DNA of 64,000 bases from Betaproteobacteria bacterium (lineage in GTDB: Bacteria > Pseudomonadota > Gammaproteobacteria > Burkholderiales > Rhodocyclaceae): assembly GCA_009777245.1 (NCBI GenBank), contig WRMF01000009.1, positions 1 to 64,000 on the forward strand, in the 5' to 3' direction. A model generated the notes under the pieces. That model was not told the origin of the DNA, made no database searches, and saw only the letters and a list, made by a program, of their open reading frames with translations. The position numbers and the translations under genes are program-made. Position 1 is the stretch's first letter; each line of letters starts with the position of its first letter. Of the stretch, positions 22,310 through 31,727 are shown in pieces.

Positions 22310-25300
22310 ATGATGAACGCGCAGACTTTATCCCTTCTTTCCCTTGCCCCGTCGCCCTTGCCTGGTCGCAAGGTGGAATGGCAGGTTGCGGGCGGCTCTG
22401 CGGACGCTCTGCTGCTCGCCGACATTGCCAGGCAAAGGGCGGAAAGTCCGGGCATATTGACGGTAATCACGGCCAATGCCTTGGATGCGCGGCGGTTGCA
22501 GGAAGAAATCGCCTGGTTTTTTCCGGCATCCCGTCCCCATCTTCTGCCGGATTGGGAGACCCTGCCTTACGATAGTTTTTCGCCGCATCAGGATTTGATT
22601 TCCGAACGCCTGGCGACCCTTTGGGCAATGTTGCGGGGAGAGTGTCGGGTATTGCTGGTTGCGGCGACAACGGCGATAGCCCGCTTTCTGCCGCCTTCCT
22701 TTCTGGCGGCTTATGCCTTTTCCTTTGCCAGAGGCGAAAAATTCGACAACGAGCGATTCATCAATCAATTGACATTGGCGGGTTATGCCCGCGTGACCCA
22801 GGTTGCCGCGCCCGGAGAATTCGCGGTGCGCGGCTCCCTGATTGATCTTTATCCGATGGGGGAAAAATCGCCTTTTCGCATTGACCTCTTTGATGACGAA
22901 ATTGAATCCATCCGTCTTTTTGATGTGGAGAGCCAGCGCACGCTTTGTCCGGTGGAGGCGGTTCGTCTTCTGCCGGCGCGGGAATTTCCGCTGGACGAGC
23001 AGGGAAGAGCCACCTTTCGCCGCAAATTTCGCGCATGTTTTGAAGGCGATCCCGGCAAAAGCCGGGTGTACAAGGATGTTTCCGCAGGCATTGCCAGCGC
23101 GGGCGTCGAATACTTCCTGCCCCTGTTTTTTGACGAGACCGCGACCCTGTTCGATTATCTGCCGTCCGGCTCAGTGCTGGCGACGCATGGCGACGTAGCG
23201 GGAGCGTTGGAAGCGTTCCGGCAGGATACCCGCACTCGCTACGACATGCTGCGCGGCGATTCCGTCACCCACGGAACCAGACTGTTGCCGCCGGAGGCAC
23301 TGTTTCTTTCTTCTGAAGAATTTTTCACCAGGGTAAAGGAGAGAGGGCGGGCGGAGATTATTCGTTCGCCCGTATTAGATGCCTTGCCGGTCGCGGTCAA
23401 TCGGCGTTCCGAAAACCCGCTTGCCGCTCTTGAAGGTTTTCTGGCGAGCTTTCCGGGGCGTGTGCTGGTTGTAGCCGAATCCGCCGGACGGCGGGAGACG
23501 ATGGCGCAATTTTTCGCCGGATGTGGTCTTTCCCTTCCGGTTGTTGATGATTTTGCCGCTTTTCTGGGCGGCGAAGAAAAGGCGGCTCTGGCGATTGCGC
23601 CCTTGCAGGCGGGTTTGCGCCTTGACGACAAATTGTCTCTCATCAGCGAAAACGAGCTTTACGCGGATCGTCCCCGCTCCAGGCAGCGCCGGAAAAGCAG
23701 GCTGGATAACTGGCTGCGCGACCTTGCCGAACTGAAAGTGGGCGCTCCGGTCGTGCATGAATCGCACGGAGTAGGGCGTTACATGGGATTGGCGCGGATG
23801 GATACAGCCGAAGGGCAGGTGGAATTTCTGGAAATCCATTATGCGGGGGATGCAAAGCTCTTCGTGCCGGTTGCCCAGTTGCAGGTGATTGCCCGCTATT
23901 CCGGCGCAGACCCGGAACATGCTCCTCTGCACATATTGGGTTCCGGGCAGTGGGAAAAAGCAAAAAGAAAGGCGGCGATACAGGCGCGGGACGCGGCGGC
24001 GGAATTGCTCGCCCTTTACGCCCGTCGCGCCGCCCGAAAAGGTTACGCCTTCGAGTTTGGAGCAGCGGACATTGAAGCGTTCGCGGCAGGTTTCGGCTTT
24101 GAGGAAACGCCGGATCAGCAGGAAGCCATTGACGCGGTGTTGGCGGATATGAGATCAGACAAGCCGATGGATCGGCTTGTCTGCGGGGATGTCGGTTTCG
24201 GCAAGACCGAAGTCGCGTTAAGGGCGGCTTTCGCGGCGGTGGAGGACGGCAGGCAGGTGGCGATTCTCTGCCCGACCACCCTGTTGTGCGAGCAGCATTT
24301 CCGCACATTTACGGATCGCTTTGCCGACTGGTCGGTCAGGATAGCGGAGCTTTCCCGTTTCAGGAGCAAAAAGGAATCAGCGGAGACGCTCTGTGATCTG
24401 GCGGAAGGAAAAATTGACATTGTTCTCGGCACGCACAAACTGCTCGGCAGGGAGGTGAAATTCGCCCGCCTTGGCCTTGTGGTGATTGACGAGGAACATC
24501 GTTTCGGGGTACGGCAGAAAGAAAGGTTGAAGGCGCTACGCGCCGAAGTGGATGTATTGACCCTGACCGCTACCCCGATTCCGCGCACTCTTGCCATGAG
24601 TCTGGAAGGCTTGCGCGATTTTTCCGTTATTGCCACCGCGCCCAACAAACGGCTTGCCATCAAGACTTTTGTTTCCCCTTCTTCCGGCGGACTGATTCGG
24701 GAAGCGGTGCTGCGCGAACTGAAGCGAGGCGGACAGGTTTATTTTTTGCATAACGAAGTCGCCACTATCGAAGCAATGCGAAATAGAATTGCCGACCTTG
24801 TGCCGGAGGCTACCATTGCGGTCGGACATGGGCAAATGCCGGAGCGCGAGCTGGAACGGGTAATGCGCGATTTCATGGGGCAGAGAATCAATCTCCTGCT
24901 CTCCACGACCATCATCGAGACGGGCATTGACAATCCTCATGCCAATACCATTCTCATCAATCGGGCGGATAAATTCGGCCTTGCCCAGTTGCACCAGTTG
25001 CGGGGAAGGGTAGGGCGTTCCCACCATCAGGCTTACGCTTATCTGTTGGTGGAAGAGGGGATGACAAAGCAGGCGCGGCAACGTCTGGAGGCAATTCAGG
25101 CTATGGAAGAGCTGGGTTCCGGCTTTTATCTTGCCATGCACGATCTGGAAATTCGCGGCGCGGGGGAGGTGCTGGGGGAAAACCAGGCGGGCGAGATGCA
25201 GGAAGTTGGCTTCAATGTATTTCTGGATATGCTGAATCGCGCGGTTGCTGTCTTTAAGGCGGGCAGGGATGTGAGCGCCGATGATCTGACCGCGCCGCTT

Positions 25301-25762
25301 GGCCTGTCCGGTGAAATTCACCTTTCCGTACCGGCGCTGTTGCCGGATACTTATTGTCCTGATGTTGAGGAACGTCTGAACCTCTATAAACGGCTGGCCA
25401 ACTGCGAGCGGGACGATGAAATTGACGCGATGCAGGAGGAATTGATAGACCGCTTCGGCGTATTGCCCTTGCAGAGTTGCTCCCTTATTGCGACGCATCG
25501 CTTGCGTCTTTTCATTCGTCCTTTTGGGGTGAAAAAGCTGGAGGCTGCCGATGATCGCATTCTGGTTTCCTTTAATCCTGATTTTTCGAGTGATTCAGCT
25601 TTGGACCCGACCAGGATTATCGCGCTCGTGCAAAAGGATAGGCGTTATCGCTTCGCGGGGCAGGACAGAATCGCGCTGGACGGGCATTATCCGACGCTGG
25701 AAGAAAAAGTCGCGGCCATTAAGGAAATGTTCGCCGCTCTGGAAAGGAGTGATACAGGATGA
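22310..25762 (+). CDS. mfd: Transcription-repair coupling factor Mfd
   Basis: Mfd removes RNA polymerase stalled at DNA lesions and recruits UvrA. The 1150-residue protein has the full layout: UvrB-like N-terminal modules (LLPDWETLPYDSFSPHQDLI), the polymerase-interacting domain (GAPVVHESHGVGRYMGL), a RecG-like translocase with Walker A GDVGFGKTEVAL, DEEH in VVIDEEHRFGV, TATPIPRTLAMS and the TRG-like region ending near 980, and the C-terminal UvrA-masking domain. Two ATGs stand at 22310 and 22313. Neither has a ribosome site, because the sequence before them is attC 10. The array has evidently displaced whatever promoter and leader mfd had. Confidence 0.97.
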   Translation: MMNAQTLSLLSLAPSPLPGRKVEWQVAGGSADALLLADIARQRAESPGILTVITANALDARRLQEEIAWFFPASRPHLLPDWETLPYDSFSPHQDLISERLATLWAMLRGECRVLLVAATTAIARFLPPSFLAAYAFSFARGEKFDNERFINQLTLAGYARVTQVAAPGEFAVRGSLIDLYPMGEKSPFRIDLFDDEIESIRLFDVESQRTLCPVEAVRLLPAREFPLDEQGRATFRRKFRACFEGDPGKSRVYKDVSAGIASAGVEYFLPLFFDETATLFDYLPSGSVLATHGDVAGALEAFRQDTRTRYDMLRGDSVTHGTRLLPPEALFLSSEEFFTRVKERGRAEIIRSPVLDALPVAVNRRSENPLAALEGFLASFPGRVLVVAESAGRRETMAQFFAGCGLSLPVVDDFAAFLGGEEKAALAIAPLQAGLRLDDKLSLISENELYADRPRSRQRRKSRLDNWLRDLAELKVGAPVVHESHGVGRYMGLARMDTAEGQVEFLEIHYAGDAKLFVPVAQLQVIARYSGADPEHAPLHILGSGQWEKAKRKAAIQARDAAAELLALYARRAARKGYAFEFGAADIEAFAAGFGFEETPDQQEAIDAVLADMRSDKPMDRLVCGDVGFGKTEVALRAAFAAVEDGRQVAILCPTTLLCEQHFRTFTDRFADWSVRIAELSRFRSKKESAETLCDLAEGKIDIVLGTHKLLGREVKFARLGLVVIDEEHRFGVRQKERLKALRAEVDVLTLTATPIPRTLAMSLEGLRDFSVIATAPNKRLAIKTFVSPSSGGLIREAVLRELKRGGQVYFLHNEVATIEAMRNRIADLVPEATIAVGHGQMPERELERVMRDFMGQRINLLLSTTIIETGIDNPHANTILINRADKFGLAQLHQLRGRVGRSHHQAYAYLLVEEGMTKQARQRLEAIQAMEELGSGFYLAMHDLEIRGAGEVLGENQAGEMQEVGFNVFLDMLNRAVAVFKAGRDVSADDLTAPLGLSGEIHLSVPALLPDTYCPDVEERLNLYKRLANCERDDEIDAMQEELIDRFGVLPLQSCSLIATHRLRLFIRPFGVKKLEAADDRILVSFNPDFSSDSALDPTRIIALVQKDRRYRFAGQDRIALDGHYPTLEEKVAAIKEMFAALERSDTG

Positions 25763-26394
25763 ATTCGGCTCTCTTTGGCGCACCGCCCGTGGAAGTTGCG
25801 GAAGGCGCGATGTTTTTCAAGGCGCGGCTGCGGGATGAAGCTGCTGATTATTTGCGGACGGTCGAAAAAATAGCGACAGAAGCGCCGTTTCGTCATATGC
25901 TGACACCGGGCGGGCAGACTATCTCGGCGGCGATGACGAACTGCGGCGATTTTGGCTGGGTGTCCGACCGCAAGGGCTATCGTTATGCCGCTGCCGATCC
26001 GATTAGCGGCAAGCCCTGGCCCTTGATGCCGGAGCGGTTTCGCAGAGAGGCGATCAAGGCTGCGGAGGAAGCGGGTTTTACGAATTTTTCCCCGGAAGCC
26101 TGCCTGATAAACCGCTATGCCATTGGCGCAAAGATGGGACTGCATCAGGATCGGGACGAGGCGGATTTTAGCCAGCCGATAGTTTCTTTTTCCTTTGGCC
26201 TCTCTGCCGTTTTTTTGTTCGGCGGCGCGACAAGGCGTGACAAGACGCAAAAAATCATCCTGGAAGAAGGCGATGTTTTTGTCTGGGGCGGCGCGGCGCG
26301 CCTGTTTTTTCACGGAATAGCGCCGATCAAGGCGGACGCAGCTCGTCCTAACTCAAATTACCGTTTCAATCTGACCTTCCGGCGTGTCCGGTGA
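25759..26394 (+). CDS. alkB: Alkylated DNA repair dioxygenase AlkB
   Basis: AlkB removes methyl groups from 1-methyladenine and 3-methylcytosine with Fe(II) and 2-oxoglutarate. The 211-residue protein has MTNCGDFGWVSDRKGYRY (nucleotide lid), NRYAIGAKMGLHQDRDE with the His-x-Asp iron ligands, RLFFHGIAP with the distal His, and NYRFNLTFRR with the 2-oxoglutarate-binding Arg. The start overlaps the mfd stop (ATGA), so both repair genes are co-translated. Its end is 3 bases from the converging nadC end. Confidence 0.95.
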   Translation: MNSALFGAPPVEVAEGAMFFKARLRDEAADYLRTVEKIATEAPFRHMLTPGGQTISAAMTNCGDFGWVSDRKGYRYAAADPISGKPWPLMPERFRREAIKAAEEAGFTNFSPEACLINRYAIGAKMGLHQDRDEADFSQPIVSFSFGLSAVFLFGGATRRDKTQKIILEEGDVFVWGGAARLFFHGIAPIKADAARPNSNYRFNLTFRRVR

Positions 26395-26397
26395 GGT

Positions 26398-27276
26398 TCA
26401 GTTCGGGATAACGCGCAGGGAAAAATCCAGCGCCTTGATGTTTTTGGTCAACGCGCCGATGGAGATGCGATCAATGCCGGTTGCGGCAATTTGGGCGAGT
26501 GTTTTTAGCGTTGCTCCGCCGGAAGCCTCAAGGATAGCGGGGCTATCGTAGCGGCGGTTTATGGCGACGGCTTGTTTGAGCAGGGGAACGCTGAAATTGT
26601 CGAGAAGGAGCATGGTTGCCCCGGCATTGATGGCAGTTTCCATGTCTGCCAGATTTTCGACTTCTATCTGAACAAAGCGGCAGCAAGGCTCGGTTTCGGC
26701 AAGGCTTTCCGCCGCAGTCAAAGCAGGACGAATGCCGCCCGCCGCCGCGATATGGTTTTCCTTGATTAGAATGGCGTCCCAGAGCGCGAAGCGGTGATTT
26801 TGCCCGCCGCCTATGCGGACGGCGTATTTTTGCGCCAACCTCAAACCGGGCAAGGTCTTTCTGGTATCCACGATGACAGCATTGGTATCGCGGACGCAAT
26901 CGGCATATTGGCGCGTCTGGCTTGCCACGCCGGAAAGCATCTGGAGAAAGTTCAAGGCGGCGCGCTCGGCGGAAAGAATGGCTCGGGCGTTGCCAAAAAT
27001 TTCGCACAGGGTTTTCCCAGCGGAAATTGTCGCGCCTTCTTCAAGATGCCATTTTATCCTGACAGTCGGGTCAAGACCGATAAAACAGGCATTGAACCAG
27101 GCTTGTCCGCAAAGAATGCCCGCCTCACGGCTGATAAGCAGTGCCTTTGCGTTACGCTCAGCGGGAATCAGGCTTGCGGTCAAGTCGCCAGGACCCAGGT
27201 CTTCGGCAAGCGCAAGCGCGACATTACCCTTAATGACTTCCGCAAGGGGAAGGGGAAAATCGTAGTCAAAAGTCAT
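26398..27276 (-). CDS. nadC: Nicotinate-nucleotide pyrophosphorylase NadC
   Basis: NadC converts quinolinate and PRPP to nicotinate mononucleotide in de novo NAD synthesis. The 292-residue protein shows ALAEDLGPGDLTASLIP, SAERAALNFLQMLSGVAS, VDTRKTLPGLRLAQKYAVR, GGGQNHRFALWDAILIKENH, QIEVENLADME, and the C-terminal ILEASGGATLKTLAQIAATG and IDRISIGALTK, all standard. It follows the small cysteine-rich gene by 1 base on the same strand. Confidence 0.97.
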   Translation of the reverse strand: MTFDYDFPLPLAEVIKGNVALALAEDLGPGDLTASLIPAERNAKALLISREAGILCGQAWFNACFIGLDPTVRIKWHLEEGATISAGKTLCEIFGNARAILSAERAALNFLQMLSGVASQTRQYADCVRDTNAVIVDTRKTLPGLRLAQKYAVRIGGGQNHRFALWDAILIKENHIAAAGGIRPALTAAESLAETEPCCRFVQIEVENLADMETAINAGATMLLLDNFSVPLLKQAVAINRRYDSPAILEASGGATLKTLAQIAATGIDRISIGALTKNIKALDFSLRVIPN

Positions 27277-27277
27277 A

Positions 27278-27463
27278 TCATTCAGGCTTTTTCTGGGAGC
27301 GGGGTTGAAAACAAAGACAGGCGTAACCGCTGGCTTCTTCCACTTCCTGCGAGGGCAGGCTGCGGCTCTTGAAATTCATGGCGCGACACCCATAGGGAAA
27401 AGCCACTTCATGAGTGATGAAAAAATATAGACAGTTTTGGCAGTCATTGGTCTGGCATGACAC
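27278..27463 (-). CDS. Small cysteine-containing conserved protein
   Basis: I start this at a GTG (27463) with AAGGA eight bases upstream, giving 61 residues beginning MSCQTNDCQNC. The pattern NDCQNCLYFFITHEVAFPYG then CRAMNFKSRSLPSQEVEEAS and YACLCF matches a small conserved proteobacterial protein I recall, with a 'C..YY.T....FPYGCRA..FKS..LP...V...SG..C' signature, possibly metal-binding. No role is known to me. It ends just before nadC and begins 29 bases after the glycosyltransferase stop, so it may be the tail of that transcript. Confidence 0.6.
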   Translation of the reverse strand: MSCQTNDCQNCLYFFITHEVAFPYGCRAMNFKSRSLPSQEVEEASGYACLCFQPRSQKKPE

Positions 27464-27491
27464 GATCAATATCCTTTTCGGAAAGTGGTTT

Positions 27492-29132
27492 TCAGGCCGT
27501 TTGCGGCTCGGCAAAAAACCTTTTTATCGTATCGTCCCTGACCAATAACGGAGCGATTTCAATCGCGCAAAACTTTCCGACATATTTGTCATACTCGTTA
27601 TCCATGTCCAAAGAGCCGTTCCTGAATCCGTTGTAAAAATAGCGCCAATGTCCGCCTTGCTTGTCGCCCAGCTTCGTGTTGCGCTCTAACGCCCTGCCGC
27701 CCGCCAGCATTTTCCGTTTGAAATGCTCGCGCCCGCGACTGCCAAAATGATAAATAATGATGTCGCGCGATATATGCGGGGGGTGCATTACGACCATTTG
27801 GGCGTGATGATTGCCATCATGGATATGCGTGTATTCCATTGCGCGAACCAGAACTTTCGGCAGGGTTTGTCCGTATGGATGCCATTTGCACAACCGTCCG
27901 GCGGCGATAAGTCCTTCCGCCAAGTGTTCCTGCAAAATCCCCTGGATCATATCCGTGTTGTCAATCCAGTCGCCGCCCTTGTCCAGCATGTGACACATCG
28001 GAACGTACAGCATGTTTTCGGGGCTGCTTGAAATTTCCGCCTTCAAATCGCCAGATTGCGGATGCCAGAACTCATCCGCATCAGCGTTTATGATCCAGTC
28101 CGCATGATATTTATGCCGCGCCAATGCAGCCATGCGATGTACCCATTCGGCCTGATTGTGATTCTGGTCGGGTTCGTCAATGATGTCCAGAATCCAGTCC
28201 TTGTATTCTTGCAGAATCTCGCGGGAGCCGTCGGTTGACATATTATCCGTAACGATAAAGCCATCAACACCCATTGCCTTGTGAAATTCGAGGTTGCGCC
28301 CGATTATGTCAGACTCATTCTTTACCAGCAGGGTCATTATCAGTTTCGGATTTTGAATCCTCGGATAATTCGCGGGGATTGAGAGCGCCAGACGTTCTCC
28401 CTGCTCTAGCGGCAAATCCATAAGAGGATTTTCATAGAGCGCGGCATGTTTTGTCCGCACATGCTCCTTAAGCCGGGCAATGACATCTTGCATACCTTGC
28501 GAGGGTTTGTTATTTCTGGATTCCGGTAAAAAGCGGTAATAAAACAGGGGTTCAGGAATCCGGTAGAAATTTCTTCCGTCCGCAATGAAGTTAAGCCAGA
28601 ATTCCCAGTCTTCCAGACCGTCCTTCATATTGTTATCGTACCCGCCGTATTTTTCCCAGTCGCTTTTTTTATAGAGCGCACTATTGTCGACGTAGTTCTT
28701 GTGAATCATATTTTCCCGCGTCGGAAGATCCGGCGCGCACAATCCTTCCCTGGCTCCGAACAGCTCCATGTCGGAATATATCACGTCGCCCAGACCAAGC
28801 CTTGCTGCGGCAAGGAGTTTTGATAACGCATCCGGGGAAATTTTGTTATCGGCATCCAGCGGATAAATATACTCGCCTGCCGCTGCCGCTATCCCGTTGT
28901 TACGCGCCGCTACAACGCCGCCGTTCGGTTGCTCCAGCAGCTTGATCCGTTCGTCTTTCCGGGCATATTCCGCTGCTATTCCAGGCGAGCAGTCCGTGCT
29001 GCCGTCGTTCATTATCACCAACTCCCACTCCGTAAACGTCTGATTCAGCACGCTTTCTATCGCTTCCCCGACAAATTCAGCCTTGTTATACAGCGGCATA
29101 ATTACGGAAATGGATGGAGTTTTGTCTTTCAT
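27492..29132 (-). CDS. Two-domain glycosyltransferase (family 2 plus second glycosyltransferase-like domain)
   Basis: The 546-residue protein has an N-terminal GT-A domain of family 2: SISVIMPLYNKAEFVGEAIE, VIMNDGSTDCSPGIAAEYA, GGVVAARNNGIAAAAGEYI and the metal-binding DADNK. After about residue 260 a second GT-A-like unit begins with LIMTLLVKNESDIIGRNLEF, continues with GFIVTDNMSTDGSREILQEY and has its own metal motif NADADEFW, like GT2_4/GT92 proteins. It likely makes surface glycans, but donor and acceptor are unknown. Its ATG overlaps the stop of the ProQ-like gene by one base. Confidence 0.85.
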   Translation of the reverse strand: MKDKTPSISVIMPLYNKAEFVGEAIESVLNQTFTEWELVIMNDGSTDCSPGIAAEYARKDERIKLLEQPNGGVVAARNNGIAAAAGEYIYPLDADNKISPDALSKLLAAARLGLGDVIYSDMELFGAREGLCAPDLPTRENMIHKNYVDNSALYKKSDWEKYGGYDNNMKDGLEDWEFWLNFIADGRNFYRIPEPLFYYRFLPESRNNKPSQGMQDVIARLKEHVRTKHAALYENPLMDLPLEQGERLALSIPANYPRIQNPKLIMTLLVKNESDIIGRNLEFHKAMGVDGFIVTDNMSTDGSREILQEYKDWILDIIDEPDQNHNQAEWVHRMAALARHKYHADWIINADADEFWHPQSGDLKAEISSSPENMLYVPMCHMLDKGGDWIDNTDMIQGILQEHLAEGLIAAGRLCKWHPYGQTLPKVLVRAMEYTHIHDGNHHAQMVVMHPPHISRDIIIYHFGSRGREHFKRKMLAGGRALERNTKLGDKQGGHWRYFYNGFRNGSLDMDNEYDKYVGKFCAIEIAPLLVRDDTIKRFFAEPQTA

Positions 29133-29845
29133 TATTTCCTGCCGAATTTTTCTGTCAGCAGGGCAAGTTTTTCAGAGAGGGTTGCAGATTGGCTTTTCGC
29201 GTTGCTTGTGGTTTTTTCGGCTTTTTTGGCGGCATGTTTTTTGCGATCAGGCTTTTGCTCCACCCCGGCGCGTGGTTCAGGAGAGCTTTCGTCATGAGTT
29301 CCCGTTTCGCTTGCGCTCATTGTCGGGTTTTCGCTTTTTTCAGGATATTTCCTGCCTTTTTCTCGCGCCTTTGTTGTTGTATTCTTGTCGTTTGCCTGCG
29401 CGCCGTTGACCTGTTTTTGGGGACGGAAGCGTTTGCCGGATGAAGGTTTGTCCGGCTTGTCGGCGATCATTTGTTCACCCTGACGTTGCAGGCGCTCTTT
29501 CAGCGCGGCGGTGGCGAATTGCCGGTGTTCTTCGCTGACCTCGGCAACCGGCTCTCCGTCCAGATTGAAGCGTTTTTCGGCCTTGGCAAGCAGGCGAAGA
29601 TAACGATTGCAATGGGTGTGCATGGAAAGGGCAATCCGCAATGCCTTCCGGTTGGCTTCCGGCAAGCGCGCCCGAACGGCCTTGTCAATGCCGATGGCAA
29701 GCGGCTGACAATTGCGGAACACTTCAAAGCGCGTCCGCAATTCCGTAAGCAGTTCGCGCGGGTCTTGCGCCTGCTTTGCTTCGGTCTCACAAGAAACGTC
29801 GGCGGAGAGTTCTTCCGCCGGGGCAGTCATAGGTTCAGAGGTCAT
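29132..29845 (-). CDS. ProQ/FinO-family RNA chaperone
   Basis: The 237-residue protein carries a FinO/ProQ domain at about residues 25-125: DPRELLTELRTRFEVFRNCQ, PLAIGIDKAVRARLPEANRK, ALRIALSMHTHCNRYLRLL, then ERFNLDG-type sequence (KRFNLDGEPV). The remaining 100 residues are a Lys/Ser/Thr-rich linker, ending in a short predicted helix (LSEKLALLTEKFGRK). Family members bind structured small RNAs and mRNA 3' ends. Coupling to a glycosyltransferase gene is unusual. A second ATG at residue 6 is an alternative start. Confidence 0.85.
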   Translation of the reverse strand: MTSEPMTAPAEELSADVSCETEAKQAQDPRELLTELRTRFEVFRNCQPLAIGIDKAVRARLPEANRKALRIALSMHTHCNRYLRLLAKAEKRFNLDGEPVAEVSEEHRQFATAALKERLQRQGEQMIADKPDKPSSGKRFRPQKQVNGAQANDKNTTTKAREKGRKYPEKSENPTMSASETGTHDESSPEPRAGVEQKPDRKKHAAKKAEKTTSNAKSQSATLSEKLALLTEKFGRK

Positions 29846-30311
29846 GGCGACGTGACAAGCCGGTAGAAAGCGAAGATTACCACAAGCCAGGCAGGATTAT
29901 TGCACAATGGCGAGATATAGCCATTCCTGTAATTAAAAAAATCACGCAACTTGCAAACCCTCGCCCACCAGGGCGTATCCCCGTAATAGTGCTTTTCGCA
30001 AATAAAACGACTATCGGGCGCAGTTATTCTTTCGCACAGACTATAATCCATCGGTCATTCCCGCGAAGGCGGGAATCCAGTACGGCGCTGAAAGTTGCGA
30101 TAGGTTTCCAGAACAGGAACGACATTCCCATACCGCAAGAGGAACAGCATTCCCGCTTCTAGTCATACTGAACATCAGTCACAAATTTTGATGCAGCGCT
30201 GGATTCCCGCCTTCGCGGGAATGACAGGTGATTGGAAGTGGGAGCAAGGCTCTCACTCTCCTGATCGCTCTGGGGAAAGTATAATTATTTACGGAAATCG
30301 CTATAACTCCT
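29846..30311. repeat. Spacer with an inverted pair of REP-like elements
   Basis: Copies of GTCATTCCCGCGAAGGCGGG at about 30055 and its reverse complement at about 30200-30225 bracket 120 bases. Each is itself a hairpin (CCCGCgaagGCGGG). The sequence next to the ProQ-like start is A+T-rich and may hold its promoter, but I see no clear boxes. No gene is supported. Confidence 0.7.
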
Positions 30312-31703
30312 TCAATTCCTGTTGGAATTTGCCTGTTTCTGCCGCCAGTATCGGGTGAGTCTGTTTGCGCTCTCAATCTCGCGGTCGGCGTTGATGCTTC
30401 CCCGCTTCCATGCCTTCCAGGCTGCGTAGAGCGCGCGGTAATACTGGTCAGGGTCGTATGAAATCAGGATCAGGTCTACTCCCGCGTCCAGCGCCGCAAT
30501 CGCCGCCTGACCGATGCCGTCATTGTAGACCGCGCCCATGTTGAGATCGTCGGTTATCAGCAACCCCTGAAAATTCCAGCCGCCTCCGCCTTCCTTACGC
30601 AGCACGTCCTGCACGACAATACGGGAGAGCGACACCGGCTTCTCCGGGTCAATGTCGGGCAGTCGCACATGCGCGAGCATCATTGCCGCGCCGGTACGGG
30701 CGGTGACTTCGCGGAAAGGCAGCCAATCGGCGGACTGCTCCGCCGGATCAAGCGTCAAGGAAGCCTTGACGAGATGCGTGTCGGCATTGACCCGACCAAG
30801 TCCCGGAAAATGCTTGACGGTAGGCTGCACGCCGCTAGCGAGCAGACCTTTGCCATAAGCGGCGGCGATACTGGCCACGATCCACGGGTCGTCGGCAATG
30901 GCGCGTTGCCCGATCAAGGTATGCCGATCCTTCCATTTTTCCGTTGGTTCGATCTTCAAATCAACTACCGGAGCAAGATTCATGTTGATGCCCGCTCCGG
31001 CCAGAGCAAGCCCTTGTTGTTCGCCGTAGGCGCGGGCGCGCAATTCCAGATTTTCCATGCCATCGTCAAGAAGGCTTGAGAGCGGCGGCATACGGGCAAG
31101 AAGCGGGGAGAGGTGGGAGACTTTTCCTCCTTCCTGATCCGCCATTACAAACAGCGGCGGCAATCCCGCCTTTACACGCAAAGCCTGTAATTCGTCTATG
31201 CGATTTTTGAGGCTGGCGATGGTTTCGCCCTCCAGGTTGCGCCGGGTGATGTAGATGCCGCCGATCAGACCGCGCTCGACCAGAGGTTTCACGTCGTCAA
31301 AATCCCAAAACCCCACCACGAAGTGTTGACCAATGCGGGACAACTCCGCATCTCCCCGGAGAATCTGATATTGCTGCCAGCGAAACCACCCTTCCTGACC
31401 GAGTACGAGCGCCGCCAGCAATATGCCCAACGCCAGCCGCAACCCCGACTCTAGTTTGCGCGACGAACGCGCGGCAACCTTGCGGATGCGCCATGCGCCC
31501 CAGATTGCGATAGAGACCAGCACAAGCATGAGCGGTGTCTCGAATACGCGCAGAAACAGAAAGTCCGGGCGCTTGAAGCAGAATCCCGCCCAGATGCCAA
31601 CAAACGCGAGCAATATCCACCAGAGCAGCGCAGCCAGCCAGCCCGGAAGGCGCGGCGCTCTCCATTGGAACAGGCGATTTCGCATTTCCCGAATCGTAAT
31701 CAT
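30312..31703 (-). CDS. Membrane-anchored glycoside hydrolase family 3 protein (NagZ-like)
   Basis: The 463-residue protein has two or three N-terminal membrane helices (WLAALLWWILLAFVGIWAG, LMLVLVSIAIWGAW, LALGILLAALVLG; residues 20-105), followed by a GH3 barrel: GLIGGIYITRRNLEG, PPLFVMADQEGGKVSHL, NLAPVVDL, QPTVKHFPGLGRVNADTHLV with the catalytic Asp/His loop, and the nucleophile in LLITDDLNMGAV. The catalytic parts agree with beta-N-acetylhexosaminidases, but topology places the barrel probably on the periplasmic side, unlike cytosolic NagZ at 10762. GGGAGA precedes the ATG. Substrate unproven. Confidence 0.85.
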   Translation of the reverse strand: MITIREMRNRLFQWRAPRLPGWLAALLWWILLAFVGIWAGFCFKRPDFLFLRVFETPLMLVLVSIAIWGAWRIRKVAARSSRKLESGLRLALGILLAALVLGQEGWFRWQQYQILRGDAELSRIGQHFVVGFWDFDDVKPLVERGLIGGIYITRRNLEGETIASLKNRIDELQALRVKAGLPPLFVMADQEGGKVSHLSPLLARMPPLSSLLDDGMENLELRARAYGEQQGLALAGAGINMNLAPVVDLKIEPTEKWKDRHTLIGQRAIADDPWIVASIAAAYGKGLLASGVQPTVKHFPGLGRVNADTHLVKASLTLDPAEQSADWLPFREVTARTGAAMMLAHVRLPDIDPEKPVSLSRIVVQDVLRKEGGGGWNFQGLLITDDLNMGAVYNDGIGQAAIAALDAGVDLILISYDPDQYYRALYAAWKAWKRGSINADREIESANRLTRYWRQKQANSNRN

Positions 31704-31727
31704 GCTAATTCTCCCGTGCTTGCGGAA

